From an uncultured Gammaproteobacteria bacterium (GTDB lineage Bacteria; Pseudomonadota; Gammaproteobacteria; Pseudomonadales; Ketobacteraceae), in the NCBI GenBank assembly GCA_913063495.1, contig CAJXXT010000038.1, positions 1 through 32,872 of the forward strand: 32,872 nt of DNA, written 5' to 3'. Position 1 is the first letter of the stretch. Every line of letters starts with the position of its first letter. Made by a program: the position numbers and the translations under genes. This document shows, piece by piece, positions 9,284-19,060 of the stretch. Below the pieces are notes generated by a model that saw only the letters and a program-made list of their open reading frames with translations, made no database searches and was not told where the DNA came from.

Positions 9284-11478
9284 AACGCTCCCTCCAGTGG
9301 AAAGGATATACGCATGCAAATAAGCCACGCGCCTTTATCTTTTTCATTCAATAAACGAGTGAAGTTCACCTCTCCACCTAACTCTGTAACCCGTTTACGA
9401 ATATTGTGAATACCTTTACCAAACTCCCATATTTCAGGGTCTGAAACAGTGCCATCATTCACCACGGTAACAATAAATTCTTTACCTATGGTAAGAAACG
9501 TAAATGTTATTACATTTGGAAAAGCATGTTTCAGCGCATTAGTCGTTGATTCTTGCAACACTCTTGATAAATTCATCACTTGCCGTGGCGTTAATATGCA
9601 TTTGTTTGTAATACGTACATCCCACTCCAACGCTGTTTGAGTGACAGCGATGCGTTCCCTTATTTCTATAAACAACTCATCCAATAGATCAAGGGCATAC
9701 TGCTGACTTTTTCGATCCATCACATAGATACTTTCTCTCAATGCTTTCATTGCTGCCCTGGCCAAATCAGCATCTTTACCTTTTAACCGGTGTGTTAAGG
9801 TTAACAACTTTCCTCCTACATCATCGTGTAAATCTCGCATAATTCGTTCACGCTCAACCTCTTCCACTTGAGCTTTTTTTTGAATTAGCTCTGAAGATTT
9901 ACGAACTAAAGAATACATAACCTGTGTTAAATCTCTATCAGACCGGTTAAACAACTTGCTGCCTCGATTTACTCCGTTAATTTGGAGCGTAGCATCCCCT
10001 TTTACCGTAGGGACATGTAATAACATTCCGGAGTTTTCAATCGCTACTACGCCATTAAAAACACTACTAAATTCACTGCCTCCATCTCCGTTTGCATCAG
10101 TCGGTTTATGTTTTATCGCAAGAGGTTTATAGGTATCTATTAACAAATCCACCCACTGCTCTTCTATATCCTTATCGGTAAAAAGCATATCCAGCAATCG
10201 ACTAAATTTATTTTCCACATCAAAATTTGATCGTAAATAGTGATTCACTATCCACTGTCTAATTGGAAAATATACCCATGCGCCAAAAACGATGGTAAAA
10301 ATCAACGCCGTAGCGTCATGAAGCCCTAAGATAAAAATCATTGCAATATCACATGTGATAAAAATAATACCACCAACAAACCACAACCATATTTTGAACC
10401 AACTATTGTCAATACCAAACAGCTCGGTTTTTGCTATCCCGATAGACATACCAATAAAAACAAAAATCGCAGAAAAAGACATAAAGTATACGGGAACCAG
10501 CGTTCTTCCCAGAAAATATGATGGAATAACAATAAACCCCATAAAAGCCAACCCTGATGCCATCACACCAAAAAATAGAGAATATAGCCGTTTTTTATCT
10601 GCCAAATCCAAAGTTGATCCATTCCATTGCAACATTGCCAAGAAAAAGAAAACCATATAGAAAAAGACAAAATACCCGAAAACAATGTCTGCAGTCATAT
10701 CAACGATGCCGACATAAGAATTCAACCACAGCCCTAACACCCATAAAAGTAGAAAAGGTAATATATTAAATTCCCGCAGTTTTTTAGGGTAATACCAAAT
10801 AAGAGCCAAAGCGGTGTGTATGAAAACAAGAAAAGATAACTGAGAAATTGGACCAAGCACCTGATATAAAACAGGGTCTATCGCAACCCCTCGAGATATA
10901 TGCAGCGATAATATTGAACAATGAATAAAGTAAAAAATCCCCCCGACACCAAAAACTCGTAAAACAACATCACCTCTTTTTATGCTCCATGCACATACGG
11001 CTATCAACATCGCCAACCCTCCCATAAAAAATGTAGCCCAAAAACGCCAAGGGGAGTCCGAAAATGTCCTGACGGTGGTCGCTGTTGTTGATACCCTTTT
11101 ACCATCCAAGGTAACCAAGGTAATTTCCTTAGCAAACAACATACTGAAAATCTTGCTTTGATGCTGTAGAAATAGCTCACTATCTCCCATATTTTCAAAC
11201 TGGCCGGGATCAACAGGAACGCCCTTTTCTTTGAAAACAATGGTCTCAAATCCATCACTGATCGTCGTTAGAACATCACCTTGCTGCACTTTTCCTTGCA
11301 GTGGTGAAGATGGATAAACATTTACCACAAACAAACCGTTTTTATTAGAGAAATGGTCTATATCCAAGCCTAACCATGGCGTTCCAGAAACAAGTGCAAT
11401 CTGACAAATTAGCCACACCAAAACAAAAAAACTACTGAGGAGCAACACCCTAACCGGCGCAATTCTTGGCAACCACAT
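9280..11478 (-). CDS. NarX/DesK-type sensor histidine kinase with PDZ-like periplasmic region
   Basis: 732 residues. A signal anchor (about 10-30) is followed by a periplasmic segment (about 35-140) whose pattern GLFVVNVYPSSPLQGKVQQGD resembles a PDZ domain's ligand groove. Then come about eight membrane helices (145-400), a GAF-like linker (about 420-520), HisKA_3 with phospho-accepting His551 (RIMRDLHDDVGGKL), and an HATPase with LQESTTNALKHA and GKGIHNIRKRV. The 3' end overlaps the response-regulator gene by four bases, so the two are translated together. A PDZ-like input suggests sensing of protein C-termini or envelope stress, but that is inference. It is divergent from the autotransporter gene. 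Confidence 0.92.
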   Translation of the reverse strand: MWLPRIAPVRVLLLSSFFVLVWLICQIALVSGTPWLGLDIDHFSNKNGLFVVNVYPSSPLQGKVQQGDVLTTISDGFETIVFKEKGVPVDPGQFENMGDSELFLQHQSKIFSMLFAKEITLVTLDGKRVSTTATTVRTFSDSPWRFWATFFMGGLAMLIAVCAWSIKRGDVVLRVFGVGGIFYFIHCSILSLHISRGVAIDPVLYQVLGPISQLSFLVFIHTALALIWYYPKKLREFNILPFLLLWVLGLWLNSYVGIVDMTADIVFGYFVFFYMVFFFLAMLQWNGSTLDLADKKRLYSLFFGVMASGLAFMGFIVIPSYFLGRTLVPVYFMSFSAIFVFIGMSIGIAKTELFGIDNSWFKIWLWFVGGIIFITCDIAMIFILGLHDATALIFTIVFGAWVYFPIRQWIVNHYLRSNFDVENKFSRLLDMLFTDKDIEEQWVDLLIDTYKPLAIKHKPTDANGDGGSEFSSVFNGVVAIENSGMLLHVPTVKGDATLQINGVNRGSKLFNRSDRDLTQVMYSLVRKSSELIQKKAQVEEVERERIMRDLHDDVGGKLLTLTHRLKGKDADLARAAMKALRESIYVMDRKSQQYALDLLDELFIEIRERIAVTQTALEWDVRITNKCILTPRQVMNLSRVLQESTTNALKHAFPNVITFTFLTIGKEFIVTVVNDGTVSDPEIWEFGKGIHNIRKRVTELGGEVNFTRLLNEKDKGAWLICMRISFPLEGAL

Positions 11479-11532
11479 ATTCTACCTACGTAAGCGTGCT
11501 CCTAACCCAAAGCACTATCCATTATTTATTAC

Positions 11533-11553
11533 TACCCCCACAAATGGGGGGTA
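11533..11553. other. Hairpin in divergent intergenic region
   Basis: TACCCCC, a seven-base loop and GGGGGTA form a perfect seven-bp stem. It lies between the start of the sensor kinase (minus) and the start of the autotransporter gene (plus). It may be an operator or a 5'-UTR hairpin of the autotransporter message. Confidence 0.5.
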
Positions 11554-11660
11554 CTCTGCATCAAAGTAGATTGCTATTGTCCCGCCTATTCCAATCACTA
11601 CACTCTGATCAATTAATCAACAAAAAAAGAACAACACTATTAACATTGGATTATTGCATC

Positions 11661-13286
11661 ATGCATATTGTAAAACCAGTCATCATCAGAAGGTCTCTCG
11701 TCATCTTTGTTGCATTATATGCAGCATTGTTAGCATTTCACGTTGATGCACAAGACATACTAATCAACGCCCCGTATGGCGAAACTACATCCCTCACCAT
11801 TACCGCTAACACCCTTAACATCAATACCGGGAACAGTGCAGGTTTTAAAGCCTGCATTAACGGCACTTGTTCTTTAAAGTTTTATACGTTCAAAACGGCT
11901 AATCGAGTATTATCAAATGAAAACTACACGGCGAATGAAGCGTCTATATCATACGCGCCATCTAATGCAACAATCACCGGGGATACCCTCAGCGTTCCTT
12001 ATGAGGCTTGCACCGTAAACCAAACAGATTTTTGTAATACTCACTACACTGGCAATATCATATTTACCATCACCAATGCCCCCAACCTTAATTTCGCATC
12101 AAGAAACAGTGCAGACTCGACCTTTGAACTTGAAATTTGCCAGGGCAATGACCAACCCAGTTACTGTGATGACTTTGACAATTTATCCATTGATGAAAAG
12201 CAAAAAGCGCTCGAATCAATTAATCCTGAAGAGGTTTCCGCTGGTTATACAGAGACACTAAGTTTAGCCAATGAACAATCGGGGAACATGTCTCAGCGTT
12301 TTAGCGAATTACGTTCAGGCACTAATGGGATGAGTGTTGCAGGACTAACGTACACCTTGGATGGGGAGTCACTCTCTGGGCAATGGTTACACGCGATTGC
12401 TGATAGCATTGGAGGAGGAGCTAGCGCCGATGACGTTTCATTGATAAGTAACTGGGGAGCTTTTATTAATGGATCAATTACACGAGGGGAGTATGACGGC
12501 TCCAACTTAGAGCGCCGTTACGATAATAGCGGTAATTCAATAACCGCCGGCGTCGACTATCGATTCAACCGAGGGCTTATTGGCGGTATTGCTTACGGCG
12601 TAAGCCAAAGCTCTCTGGAGTTTGAAGGAAATAACGATGCTGTCGATAGCGATATGTCAAACATTCTGCTGTATGCAACGTGGTTCAAAAATACTTTCAG
12701 CGTTGATGTCGTCATCGGTACGATTAAGGGAGATATTAAAACATCTCGAGAAATCACGCTTACAAACACAATTGCTATTGGTAATGCAGATACTAAGCAA
12801 GACCTGTGGAGTATTGCTGGAAGCTACGAGTTTTCGAACGGAGCGTTAACCTACGGTCCATATTCACGATACGATCAAGTAAAAGGGCATATCGACGCTT
12901 ATCATGAAACAAACGGAGGCGGATTAGAGGTAGGTTTTGAAAAACAGAAAATACGTTCTCAAGTGCTCACCATTGGCGGTCACCTTTCCTATGTTTACAA
13001 CACCTCATGGGTGGTTGCTATACCGTATAGCCGCGTAGAGTGGAAAAGAGAATATGAAGATAGGGGAAGCACCGTTAACGGGCATTTTGTTTCGACAACT
13101 AATAATGAAGAATTTGAAATAAATGTTGATGGTTTAGATGCCCGTTGGTTCCAGGCAGCAATAGGCATATCGTTCACTTTCCCCCATGGATTTTCCACTT
13201 ATGTCGATTACGATCACATGCTTGAGTATAACCGAACAAGACAAAAATCCTTTTCTTATGGCGGCCGCTGGGAAATGCCATTTTAA
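11661..13286 (+). CDS. Autotransporter beta-barrel domain protein
   Basis: 541 residues from ATG 11661. The frame is open back to 11466, but that part overlaps the divergent kinase gene, and the residues from 11661 form a standard signal peptide (MHIVKPVIIRR, then a hydrophobic core, ending FHVDAQ). No clear Shine-Dalgarno sequence is visible. The mature N-terminal third has paired cysteines (CINGTC, CTVNQTDFC) and an immunoglobulin-like strand pattern. A helical linker leads to the C-terminal autotransporter barrel of about 270 residues, with alternating strands (WGAFINGSI, ITAGVDYRF, GGIAYGVSQ) and the last strand FSYGGRWEMPF, ending in the Phe typical of outer-membrane proteins. The passenger region is short, so it may be a surface-anchored protein rather than a secreted toxin. 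Confidence 0.88.
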   Translation: MHIVKPVIIRRSLVIFVALYAALLAFHVDAQDILINAPYGETTSLTITANTLNINTGNSAGFKACINGTCSLKFYTFKTANRVLSNENYTANEASISYAPSNATITGDTLSVPYEACTVNQTDFCNTHYTGNIIFTITNAPNLNFASRNSADSTFELEICQGNDQPSYCDDFDNLSIDEKQKALESINPEEVSAGYTETLSLANEQSGNMSQRFSELRSGTNGMSVAGLTYTLDGESLSGQWLHAIADSIGGGASADDVSLISNWGAFINGSITRGEYDGSNLERRYDNSGNSITAGVDYRFNRGLIGGIAYGVSQSSLEFEGNNDAVDSDMSNILLYATWFKNTFSVDVVIGTIKGDIKTSREITLTNTIAIGNADTKQDLWSIAGSYEFSNGALTYGPYSRYDQVKGHIDAYHETNGGGLEVGFEKQKIRSQVLTIGGHLSYVYNTSWVVAIPYSRVEWKREYEDRGSTVNGHFVSTTNNEEFEINVDGLDARWFQAAIGISFTFPHGFSTYVDYDHMLEYNRTRQKSFSYGGRWEMPF

Positions 13287-13311
13287 TATCACATAAACTC
13301 TAATTTTCTCC

Positions 13312-13333
13312 CTATCTCCCTTTTGGGGGATAG
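13312..13333. terminator. Hairpin after autotransporter gene
   Basis: CTATCTCCC, TTTT and GGGGGATAG form a nine-bp stem with one G-T pair, 25 bases after the stop codon. No U-run follows on the plus strand, so its strength as a terminator is uncertain. Confidence 0.5.
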
Positions 13334-13372
13334 AAAAATGCACAAGAACTGTCACACTCTTTGCTAACAATT

Positions 13373-15316
13373 ATGGTCAACAAAATGGACACTTTTTCAA
13401 TGCAGATTAAGCTACCCCCAACTAAACCCTATATTTTTCTTCTTATTTTCTCCGTAATGCTACTCTCCGGTTGTGGTGGTACATCCATAGATTCAACATC
13501 ACCAGAGACGGGCTCCACACTCCTAGGTAACACGTCTGAAGAACTACAATTCTCCGTTACCGGGCCGACCTCTTTACCCCTTTCTTATCGCTACAATTGG
13601 ATCGTTGATGTATACGACACATCAAATAACCGGACACGAAACACTTTTGAAAATAGCGGGAAAACCTACGGTTACGTAGCCCCTACCTTTGATGATTCAG
13701 CCTTGTACGTAGAAATAACCTGTGTATTGCAAAAATATAACAACGCAAACATTCTCAATAGTTACTGGGAAACCGTGGACTCTCGTATATGGGAGATAAA
13801 ACAACGACAACAACACCTTCCGCCGACCTGGGCAGGAAATATGTTTATCCGTAACAGCAATGATTTGGCTGACTTAGAAGGAATGACTGCGATCGAAGGC
13901 ACCCTAATAATTGACAGCATTAGCTTCGATACGTCTTATTTTCTTTCAAATATTACTGAAATAGGCGGTGGAGTGGTGATTTCTGACAACGCTAATTTGA
14001 ACACTACGGCTGATTTTGGATTGGGTAACCTTCAGTCTATTGGCGGCGCTTTAATAGTGCTCACCAATGAAAATCTGGCCTCGTTATCGGAGTTCATTAA
14101 CCTTCAGTCCCTTGGTGGAAATTTAATAATTAGCCATAACAATGCGCTAACCTCACTCGCTGGGCTAGAAAACATTCAGTCCATTGAAGGAGGCATTAGT
14201 CTAACCAATAATGACGGTTTAACCTCTATACAAGAACTAACAAACATTAACAACATTGATAACTTAACAATAAAAAACAGTATTGGTTTAACCTCACTAT
14301 TAGGTTTAAACAACCTTCAAACTATTGCCGGTGACTTAACATTGCACGACATTGATAAAGTCACCTCACTGGATGTATTGTCAAACCTTCAGTCCCTTGG
14401 CGGTAGCGTATCAATACGATTCAATGACTCCCTCACATCGTTATCAGGGCTGGATAACATCCGATCTATTGCAGGTGACCTGTTTGTAATCGGAAACCAC
14501 GGTCTAAGCTCAGTATCAAGCCTCGCAAATATTGAATCTATTAACGGCCACTTATTGGTACACAGTAACAGAGAGTTACTTTCGTTATCGGGGCTAGAAA
14601 ACATCCATACCATTGGTGGAAATTTATCACTAATGTCGAACTATAGCCTAACGACATTATCAGGCTTAGAAAGTCTACAGTTCCTTGGTGGGGATTTAGT
14701 GATCCGATCCAATACGGCGCTAACTTCACTAGCGGGGCTCGACAACTTACACTCTCTTAGTAATGATTTAACGGTTTTCGGGAACAATGGCCTCATCACG
14801 TTAGAGGGATTAGAAACTTTTCAATCGATAGGTGGCGATATATCAATTTGGTTCAACGAAAACTTAACCTCACTTTTGGGATTAGGGAACCTACAAAACG
14901 TAGACGGCTACCTAGCAATAACGTCTAGCGACCTCTTAGATTCGTTAGAAGGGTTAGAAAACCTGCAGTTCATCGGTTCTGGTTTACAGGTGAGTGATAA
15001 CGATATTCTAACGTCGTTATCTGGGTTAGATAACCTTCAGGCCATTGACGGTAATTTGTCGGTATTCTCTAACAACAGTTTAATCACGCTGTCGGGTTTA
15101 GAAAAACTCCAGACGGTTAGCGGTGATTTAAGTGTTCGTTACAATGACGTACTCACAACGTTATCTGGACTAGAAAGCTTAACGCTAATCGGTACTGATT
15201 TTAATGTATCCAGTAATACAACGCTGTGTAATTCTATGGCGAACTCCCTTTTGGATCAGGTTCAAAATGCTCAGGGAGTCGGTGGCGAGGTTAATATTAA
15301 CAATCATGAATGTTAG
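13373..15316 (+). CDS. Lipoprotein with 24-residue leucine-rich (receptor L-like) repeats
   Basis: 647 residues from ATG 13373. ATG 13385 and 13400 are alternatives; 13400 gives the most ordinary lipoprotein signal, with the lipobox Cys (LLSGC) at position 25. Residues about 50-145 form a beta-sandwich-like segment. From about residue 200 a strict 24-residue unit repeats about 16 times with pattern xGGxLxIxxNxxLTSLxGL followed by NLQS, resembling leucine-rich repeats and the receptor L-domain solenoid. Cysteines close to the C-terminus (TLCNSM and the terminal HEC) probably cap the solenoid by a disulfide. This predicts an outer-membrane-anchored extracellular or periplasmic binding protein; the ligand is unknown. 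Units differ by substitution, so the array is old rather than newly amplified. Confidence 0.85.
   Translation: MVNKMDTFSMQIKLPPTKPYIFLLIFSVMLLSGCGGTSIDSTSPETGSTLLGNTSEELQFSVTGPTSLPLSYRYNWIVDVYDTSNNRTRNTFENSGKTYGYVAPTFDDSALYVEITCVLQKYNNANILNSYWETVDSRIWEIKQRQQHLPPTWAGNMFIRNSNDLADLEGMTAIEGTLIIDSISFDTSYFLSNITEIGGGVVISDNANLNTTADFGLGNLQSIGGALIVLTNENLASLSEFINLQSLGGNLIISHNNALTSLAGLENIQSIEGGISLTNNDGLTSIQELTNINNIDNLTIKNSIGLTSLLGLNNLQTIAGDLTLHDIDKVTSLDVLSNLQSLGGSVSIRFNDSLTSLSGLDNIRSIAGDLFVIGNHGLSSVSSLANIESINGHLLVHSNRELLSLSGLENIHTIGGNLSLMSNYSLTTLSGLESLQFLGGDLVIRSNTALTSLAGLDNLHSLSNDLTVFGNNGLITLEGLETFQSIGGDISIWFNENLTSLLGLGNLQNVDGYLAITSSDLLDSLEGLENLQFIGSGLQVSDNDILTSLSGLDNLQAIDGNLSVFSNNSLITLSGLEKLQTVSGDLSVRYNDVLTTLSGLESLTLIGTDFNVSSNTTLCNSMANSLLDQVQNAQGVGGEVNINNHEC
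14042..15250 (+). repeat. 72-bp period coding repeat array
   Basis: Glycine pairs recur at 24-codon steps through the C-terminal two thirds of the lipoprotein gene, about 16 units. The DNA units share phrases such as aaccttcagtc and ctaacctcactc but are diverged. Confidence 0.85.
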
Positions 15317-15333
15317 ATATTCATGATTGTTAA
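15297..15333. terminator. 15-bp perfect hairpin at convergent junction
   Basis: Arms 15297-15311 and 15319-15333 are perfectly complementary around a seven-base loop. The left arm includes the last codons of the repeat lipoprotein and the loop contains its stop codon. It probably ends that transcript or protects its 3' end. Confidence 0.7.
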
Positions 15334-15377
15334 ATACTCAAGCCAGTATTAAAGATAAACATTTTTAGCACATGACC

Positions 15378-15422
15378 ATCGGCTTACAGCCTTCAGCAAT
15401 AAAACAAAAACTGTAAGCCGAT
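15378..15422. terminator. 12-bp perfect hairpin at convergent junction
   Basis: ATCGGCTTACAG at 15378-15389 pairs perfectly with CTGTAAGCCGAT at 15411-15422 around a 21-base loop. It lies 39 bases past the stop of the acyl-CoA synthetase, so it is a candidate terminator for that operon, perhaps acting in both directions. Confidence 0.6.
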
Positions 15423-15460
15423 ACATTAAATCCCGTCTATAGCCAGACACGCATCAAAAC

Positions 15461-17152
15461 CTAGAGACTCTGATGAATCACTTTGTCTTGAACATCAAAC
15501 CAGTGCTGCGCGGCGCCTTCATAAGCATTTTCGATGATCGCACGCTTGATTTTTAACGTGGGTGTTAAAAATCCATTTTCTATGGACCAGACATCTCGAA
15601 CAAAGACAATAAACGCCAACCGTTCATGGGCTGCTAGGTTTTGATTGAGGTCAACCAAGAGGCTATCCGTATGCTTATCGAACGTATCTTTCTTAGCAGA
15701 GTCACTTAACATCTCCCCGCACTCTTCGCTAAGCACAATCACAGCAAATGGTTGAGGAAAACCTGACCCCATCACACAAACTGACTCATTCCCAGGAATC
15801 GCGCCTAATCGTTGCTCAATAGGTACTGGCGCAACGTATTTTCCTTTGCTGGTCTTAAAAATATCTTTAACACGACCGGTAATTTTTAAACGGCCTAGTT
15901 CATCTATCTCTCCGCAGTCTCCCGTTTTAAAGAAACCATCCTCTGTCATTTCTAAGCGCATTTTTTCCGGCGCTTTGAAATACCCCATCATCTGCCCTGG
16001 GCTTTTTACTTCTAGCTCTCCGCTTGGCGATATTCGAGCTTCAACCCCGCTAGCAGGGCTTCCAACGTACCCCACCCGAACCTGACCTGGCCTACTGACA
16101 TGAGAGGTTGCAAAGTTTTCAGACATACCATAGCAATCTAACAACTCTAACCCCAACGAACAGTACCAATTGACAATAGTTTCAGGAATAGGTGCCGAGC
16201 CAGTGATCCCGATACGTGCTGCCTGCAAACCTAATTGCGTCAATATTTTCTGGCGAAGCTGCGCTGACTCTGGCGTATCCTCCGTTAACATCCTGGACTG
16301 TTCTAACGTTAACGTTTGCTCAATCGAGGTATAGAATTTCAGCCATAGGCGAGGTACTGAAAAGAAAACCGTCGGTTGTGCTCGTTGCAGATCCTTGACA
16401 AAAGTCGCCTGGTTATCTGAAAAGTAAACACTGAAACCATAGTATAACGATGCGGTTTCAACGATCGCTCGTTCAGCAGCATGGGCTAGCGGCAGATAAG
16501 ACAACATGCGGTCATCTTTCGACATGCTCATCAGATCCAAAAAGCCATCGCAGACCGCAAACATACTCCGACTACTATGCATCACTCCTTTTGGCTTTCC
16601 TGTACTACCAGAAGTATAAATAATCGTGGCAAGGCCTTCTGCAGTAGGCATAAGATCTGATTTTCTCGGTTGATAACTTCTGACTAGTACCTCCCATGAT
16701 TCCGCAATCTCATCTATTGGTGATAGTGGCAGCATAACTCTCGGTAAATCGACAGGTAGAGCCTGTTGATACGCAGACCAAGCAGCATCATCCACATCTA
16801 GCTTTCCAACAAAAAGTAAACGCGATTCACTGTGGTCAAGAATATAATTGGCACTGTCACTATCCAACGACGGGTATAGCGGCACTGACACATGACCTGC
16901 CAGCATAATGGCCAAATCAGCCATTATCCAATGAGCACTGTTTTTCCCCAATATTGCTATCTGACTGTTTGCAGGAAAGTCACATGATTGGAGATACGAA
17001 GCTATTTTTTTTACCTGCCTGGCAACTGCCTTCCAGGTAAAACTTTCCACGTCACCATTCGGCAAGGGCTGCACCAAATACACATCATCTGGCCGCTCGG
17101 CTTCCCATTTTAATAACTGTCCTACCAATGTCGTTGCCAATGTATCACTCAT
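15461..17152 (-). CDS. Long-chain acyl-CoA synthetase (AMP-forming)
   Basis: 563 residues. It activates a carboxylate with ATP and CoA via an acyl adenylate. The ANL-family motifs are all visible: the phosphate-binding loop YTSGSTGKPKGVMHSS (from residue 179), the adenine motif LLDCYGMSE (about 335-345), the GD of KTGDCGEID, and the hinge GRVKDIFKTSKGKYVAP. AAGG lies eight bases before the start. It is the last gene of the monooxygenase operon, after a 43-bp gap, where it would activate the fatty acid released by ester cleavage. The position is equivalent to fadD13 of the mycobacterial mymA operon; that parallel is inference from gene order. Confidence 0.93.
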   Translation of the reverse strand: MSDTLATTLVGQLLKWEAERPDDVYLVQPLPNGDVESFTWKAVARQVKKIASYLQSCDFPANSQIAILGKNSAHWIMADLAIMLAGHVSVPLYPSLDSDSANYILDHSESRLLFVGKLDVDDAAWSAYQQALPVDLPRVMLPLSPIDEIAESWEVLVRSYQPRKSDLMPTAEGLATIIYTSGSTGKPKGVMHSSRSMFAVCDGFLDLMSMSKDDRMLSYLPLAHAAERAIVETASLYYGFSVYFSDNQATFVKDLQRAQPTVFFSVPRLWLKFYTSIEQTLTLEQSRMLTEDTPESAQLRQKILTQLGLQAARIGITGSAPIPETIVNWYCSLGLELLDCYGMSENFATSHVSRPGQVRVGYVGSPASGVEARISPSGELEVKSPGQMMGYFKAPEKMRLEMTEDGFFKTGDCGEIDELGRLKITGRVKDIFKTSKGKYVAPVPIEQRLGAIPGNESVCVMGSGFPQPFAVIVLSEECGEMLSDSAKKDTFDKHTDSLLVDLNQNLAAHERLAFIVFVRDVWSIENGFLTPTLKIKRAIIENAYEGAAQHWFDVQDKVIHQSL

Positions 17153-17195
17153 CCTTTACGCCTTATTTTTAGTAGCATTCTCTTTGCCGCCCAAT

Positions 17196-18095
17196 CTAGG
17201 CGGCCTTTTGTTCTTTTTCATTTCCAACATTTATCTTATCTAACTCTGCTCGCCATTCTCTGATAAGGTGACTATTGTCATCATCCCATGGGTGAAAATT
17301 TGGCTCAAAGTATTCCAGTAGGAAAGGTAATGATTTAATCAAATATCCAGAATTTTTCCCAAAACCAAACATCCACCAAAGCCCTTTGGCAGTATCACGA
17401 ACCGTCATGTTTTTTCTGTCAATCCACATTGACGTTGCCATTCCATAAACCGTTAAATACCCAAGCAATGCACTCGCTAATGCAAATCCGTAAACACGAC
17501 TTAGATATTCCCCATCAGTAGCATCAAACAAGTCATACGTTACCGCTTTATGTTCGATTTCTTCAATGGCATGCCAAACAAAAAGCGGACGAATTGTCGG
17601 ATGTACATTTTCAATAACATCTGGATTACTCAGAACTAAGTTACCAAAATAAGCGGTGTAATGCTCCGCTGCTGCAGTTAACGCCATCTGATCTTTCTTT
17701 CGTATTTTTTTAAAAAATGGCATTACGCGATCAATCATATCTTCCACTTTTTCTACGGGAAACCCCCTAGATTGCATGAAATCGTTAATCACTTTATGTT
17801 CTCGCGAGTGATGAGCCTCTTGACCAATAAACCCACCGCAGTCTTTATAGAGTGCTTTATGATCTTTTACTTGATCTCGAAACAGACGCACAGAATCAAT
17901 CATATATTGTTCACCGCCTGGGAAAGTAGCAGAGAACGAAGAAAAGAACTGTGTCAGAAACGGGCTGTCGTAAAACCAATAGTTTGGCGTACTCTCATCT
18001 GCCGAAATATTAAGTGCTTTCGGAATAATATTTACCGATGCAGGGCGTAGTTTTTTTGCAACCCAGCCGAGGGTTTTCGTTGTAGACATATTCAT
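17196..18095 (-). CDS. Metal-dependent hydrolase family protein (PF10118-like)
   Basis: 299 residues. The pattern GQEAHHSREH (92-100), AAEHYTA (142-148) and FVWHAIEEIEHKAVTYD (172-188) is that of the predicted metal-dependent hydrolase family COG3687/PF10118. These Glu/His clusters on four helices look like a ferritin-type di-metal site (Glu93, His96, Glu144, Glu179, His182 as candidates). A hydrophobic stretch near 205-225 may be a membrane-associated helix. AGG lies about eight bases before ATG 18095; ATG 18089 is an alternative start. It sits between an SDR and an acyl-CoA synthetase in the operon. Biochemical activity is not established for the family as far as I know; a role in lipid oxidation is inferred. 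Confidence 0.82.
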   Translation of the reverse strand: MNMSTTKTLGWVAKKLRPASVNIIPKALNISADESTPNYWFYDSPFLTQFFSSFSATFPGGEQYMIDSVRLFRDQVKDHKALYKDCGGFIGQEAHHSREHKVINDFMQSRGFPVEKVEDMIDRVMPFFKKIRKKDQMALTAAAEHYTAYFGNLVLSNPDVIENVHPTIRPLFVWHAIEEIEHKAVTYDLFDATDGEYLSRVYGFALASALLGYLTVYGMATSMWIDRKNMTVRDTAKGLWWMFGFGKNSGYLIKSLPFLLEYFEPNFHPWDDDNSHLIREWRAELDKINVGNEKEQKAA

Positions 18096-18163
18096 ATTTA
18101 TTACCTGGATGTTATATAAGAGTCGAAAAAATGGTTTTCTATGGATGCTTAGCGTCTTTTTGC

Positions 18164-19060
18164 TTATTCATTACTATTTTTAGGTGCAAGTAATGCCACA
18201 CCTAAACTCGCATCCTGCAACGATCCTTCCTTCGCTTCTTTATAAGAAATCCCCATTCCCTGTTTTACATTATTGCTACGAGCCATACGCCACTCAAGCA
18301 CTGGTTGCGCGAACCCTCTAAGCATAAGAGCTGCCGCAATCCAACCGGGCGCCCAGATTCTATTTGAGCGTCGTCGAATGCCCCGCTCAAGAACATCAAT
18401 TGCGTCTGATAGCGGCGCGGGCTTTTGTACGAATCCTGGAATGACTTGCATGACTTTTGATAACGCGGGATGCATATGGCCACCCGCAACAAGATCCGTA
18501 TCAATCGCGCCAAAATATGCACAACCAACACCCACACCCTCTTCTCTTAACTCTATACGTAGGCTATCGGTTAGCGCTTCCACTGCGGCTTTTGAGGCAG
18601 CATAGGCTCCCATTAACGGTCCATGGGTTAACGCTGCCATTGATGAGACGGTTAACACATAACCTTTGCTTTTTTTAATATGAGGTAACGTTGCGTGCAA
18701 GGTATGCCAAACACCGTATAGATTTACATCTAACGTTCGCTCTATTGCGCTAGAAGGTACCTCTGATAAGGGTGACACGTGATAAATACCGGCATTTGCA
18801 ATAACAACATCAAGACCACCAAACGCCGCTACCGTTTTTTCTACGGCGGCGTTAATCGCATCTTTGTCACTGACATCCGCTTCAAAAGACAACGCTCTCT
18901 CACCGAGTGTATTTGCAATACTGTCCAATTTATCAACTTCTAACCCAACCAAAGAAACCAACGCTCCTTTACTATGCAATCGTGTTGCTATTGCCTCACC
19001 AATGCCCCTAGCTGCACCGGTGATTAATACGCGTTTGCCAACAAGGTCCCATCCCTTCAT
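18164..19060 (-). CDS. Short-chain dehydrogenase/reductase
   Basis: 298 residues of the classical SDR fold. The cofactor motif is TGAARGIG (14-21), followed by NAG (89-91), catalytic Asn113, Ser140, Tyr153 and Lys157 (YAASK). The region after the active site (AIDTDLVAGG) and a C-terminal extension of about 60 residues with hydrophobic helices are typical of SDRs acting on lipid substrates. Its start overlaps the stop of the monooxygenase gene (ATGA), with AGGGGA upstream, so the two are coupled. Expected role: oxidation of a secondary alcohol to the ketone used by the Baeyer-Villiger enzyme, as proposed for sadH in mymA-type operons. This role is inference. Confidence 0.93.
   Translation of the reverse strand: MKGWDLVGKRVLITGAARGIGEAIATRLHSKGALVSLVGLEVDKLDSIANTLGERALSFEADVSDKDAINAAVEKTVAAFGGLDVVIANAGIYHVSPLSEVPSSAIERTLDVNLYGVWHTLHATLPHIKKSKGYVLTVSSMAALTHGPLMGAYAASKAAVEALTDSLRIELREEGVGVGCAYFGAIDTDLVAGGHMHPALSKVMQVIPGFVQKPAPLSDAIDVLERGIRRRSNRIWAPGWIAAALMLRGFAQPVLEWRMARSNNVKQGMGISYKEAKEGSLQDASLGVALLAPKNSNE

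Noticed and set aside
11466..11660. Longer N-terminus for the autotransporter
   Set aside because: It would overlap the divergent kinase gene and bury the signal peptide.
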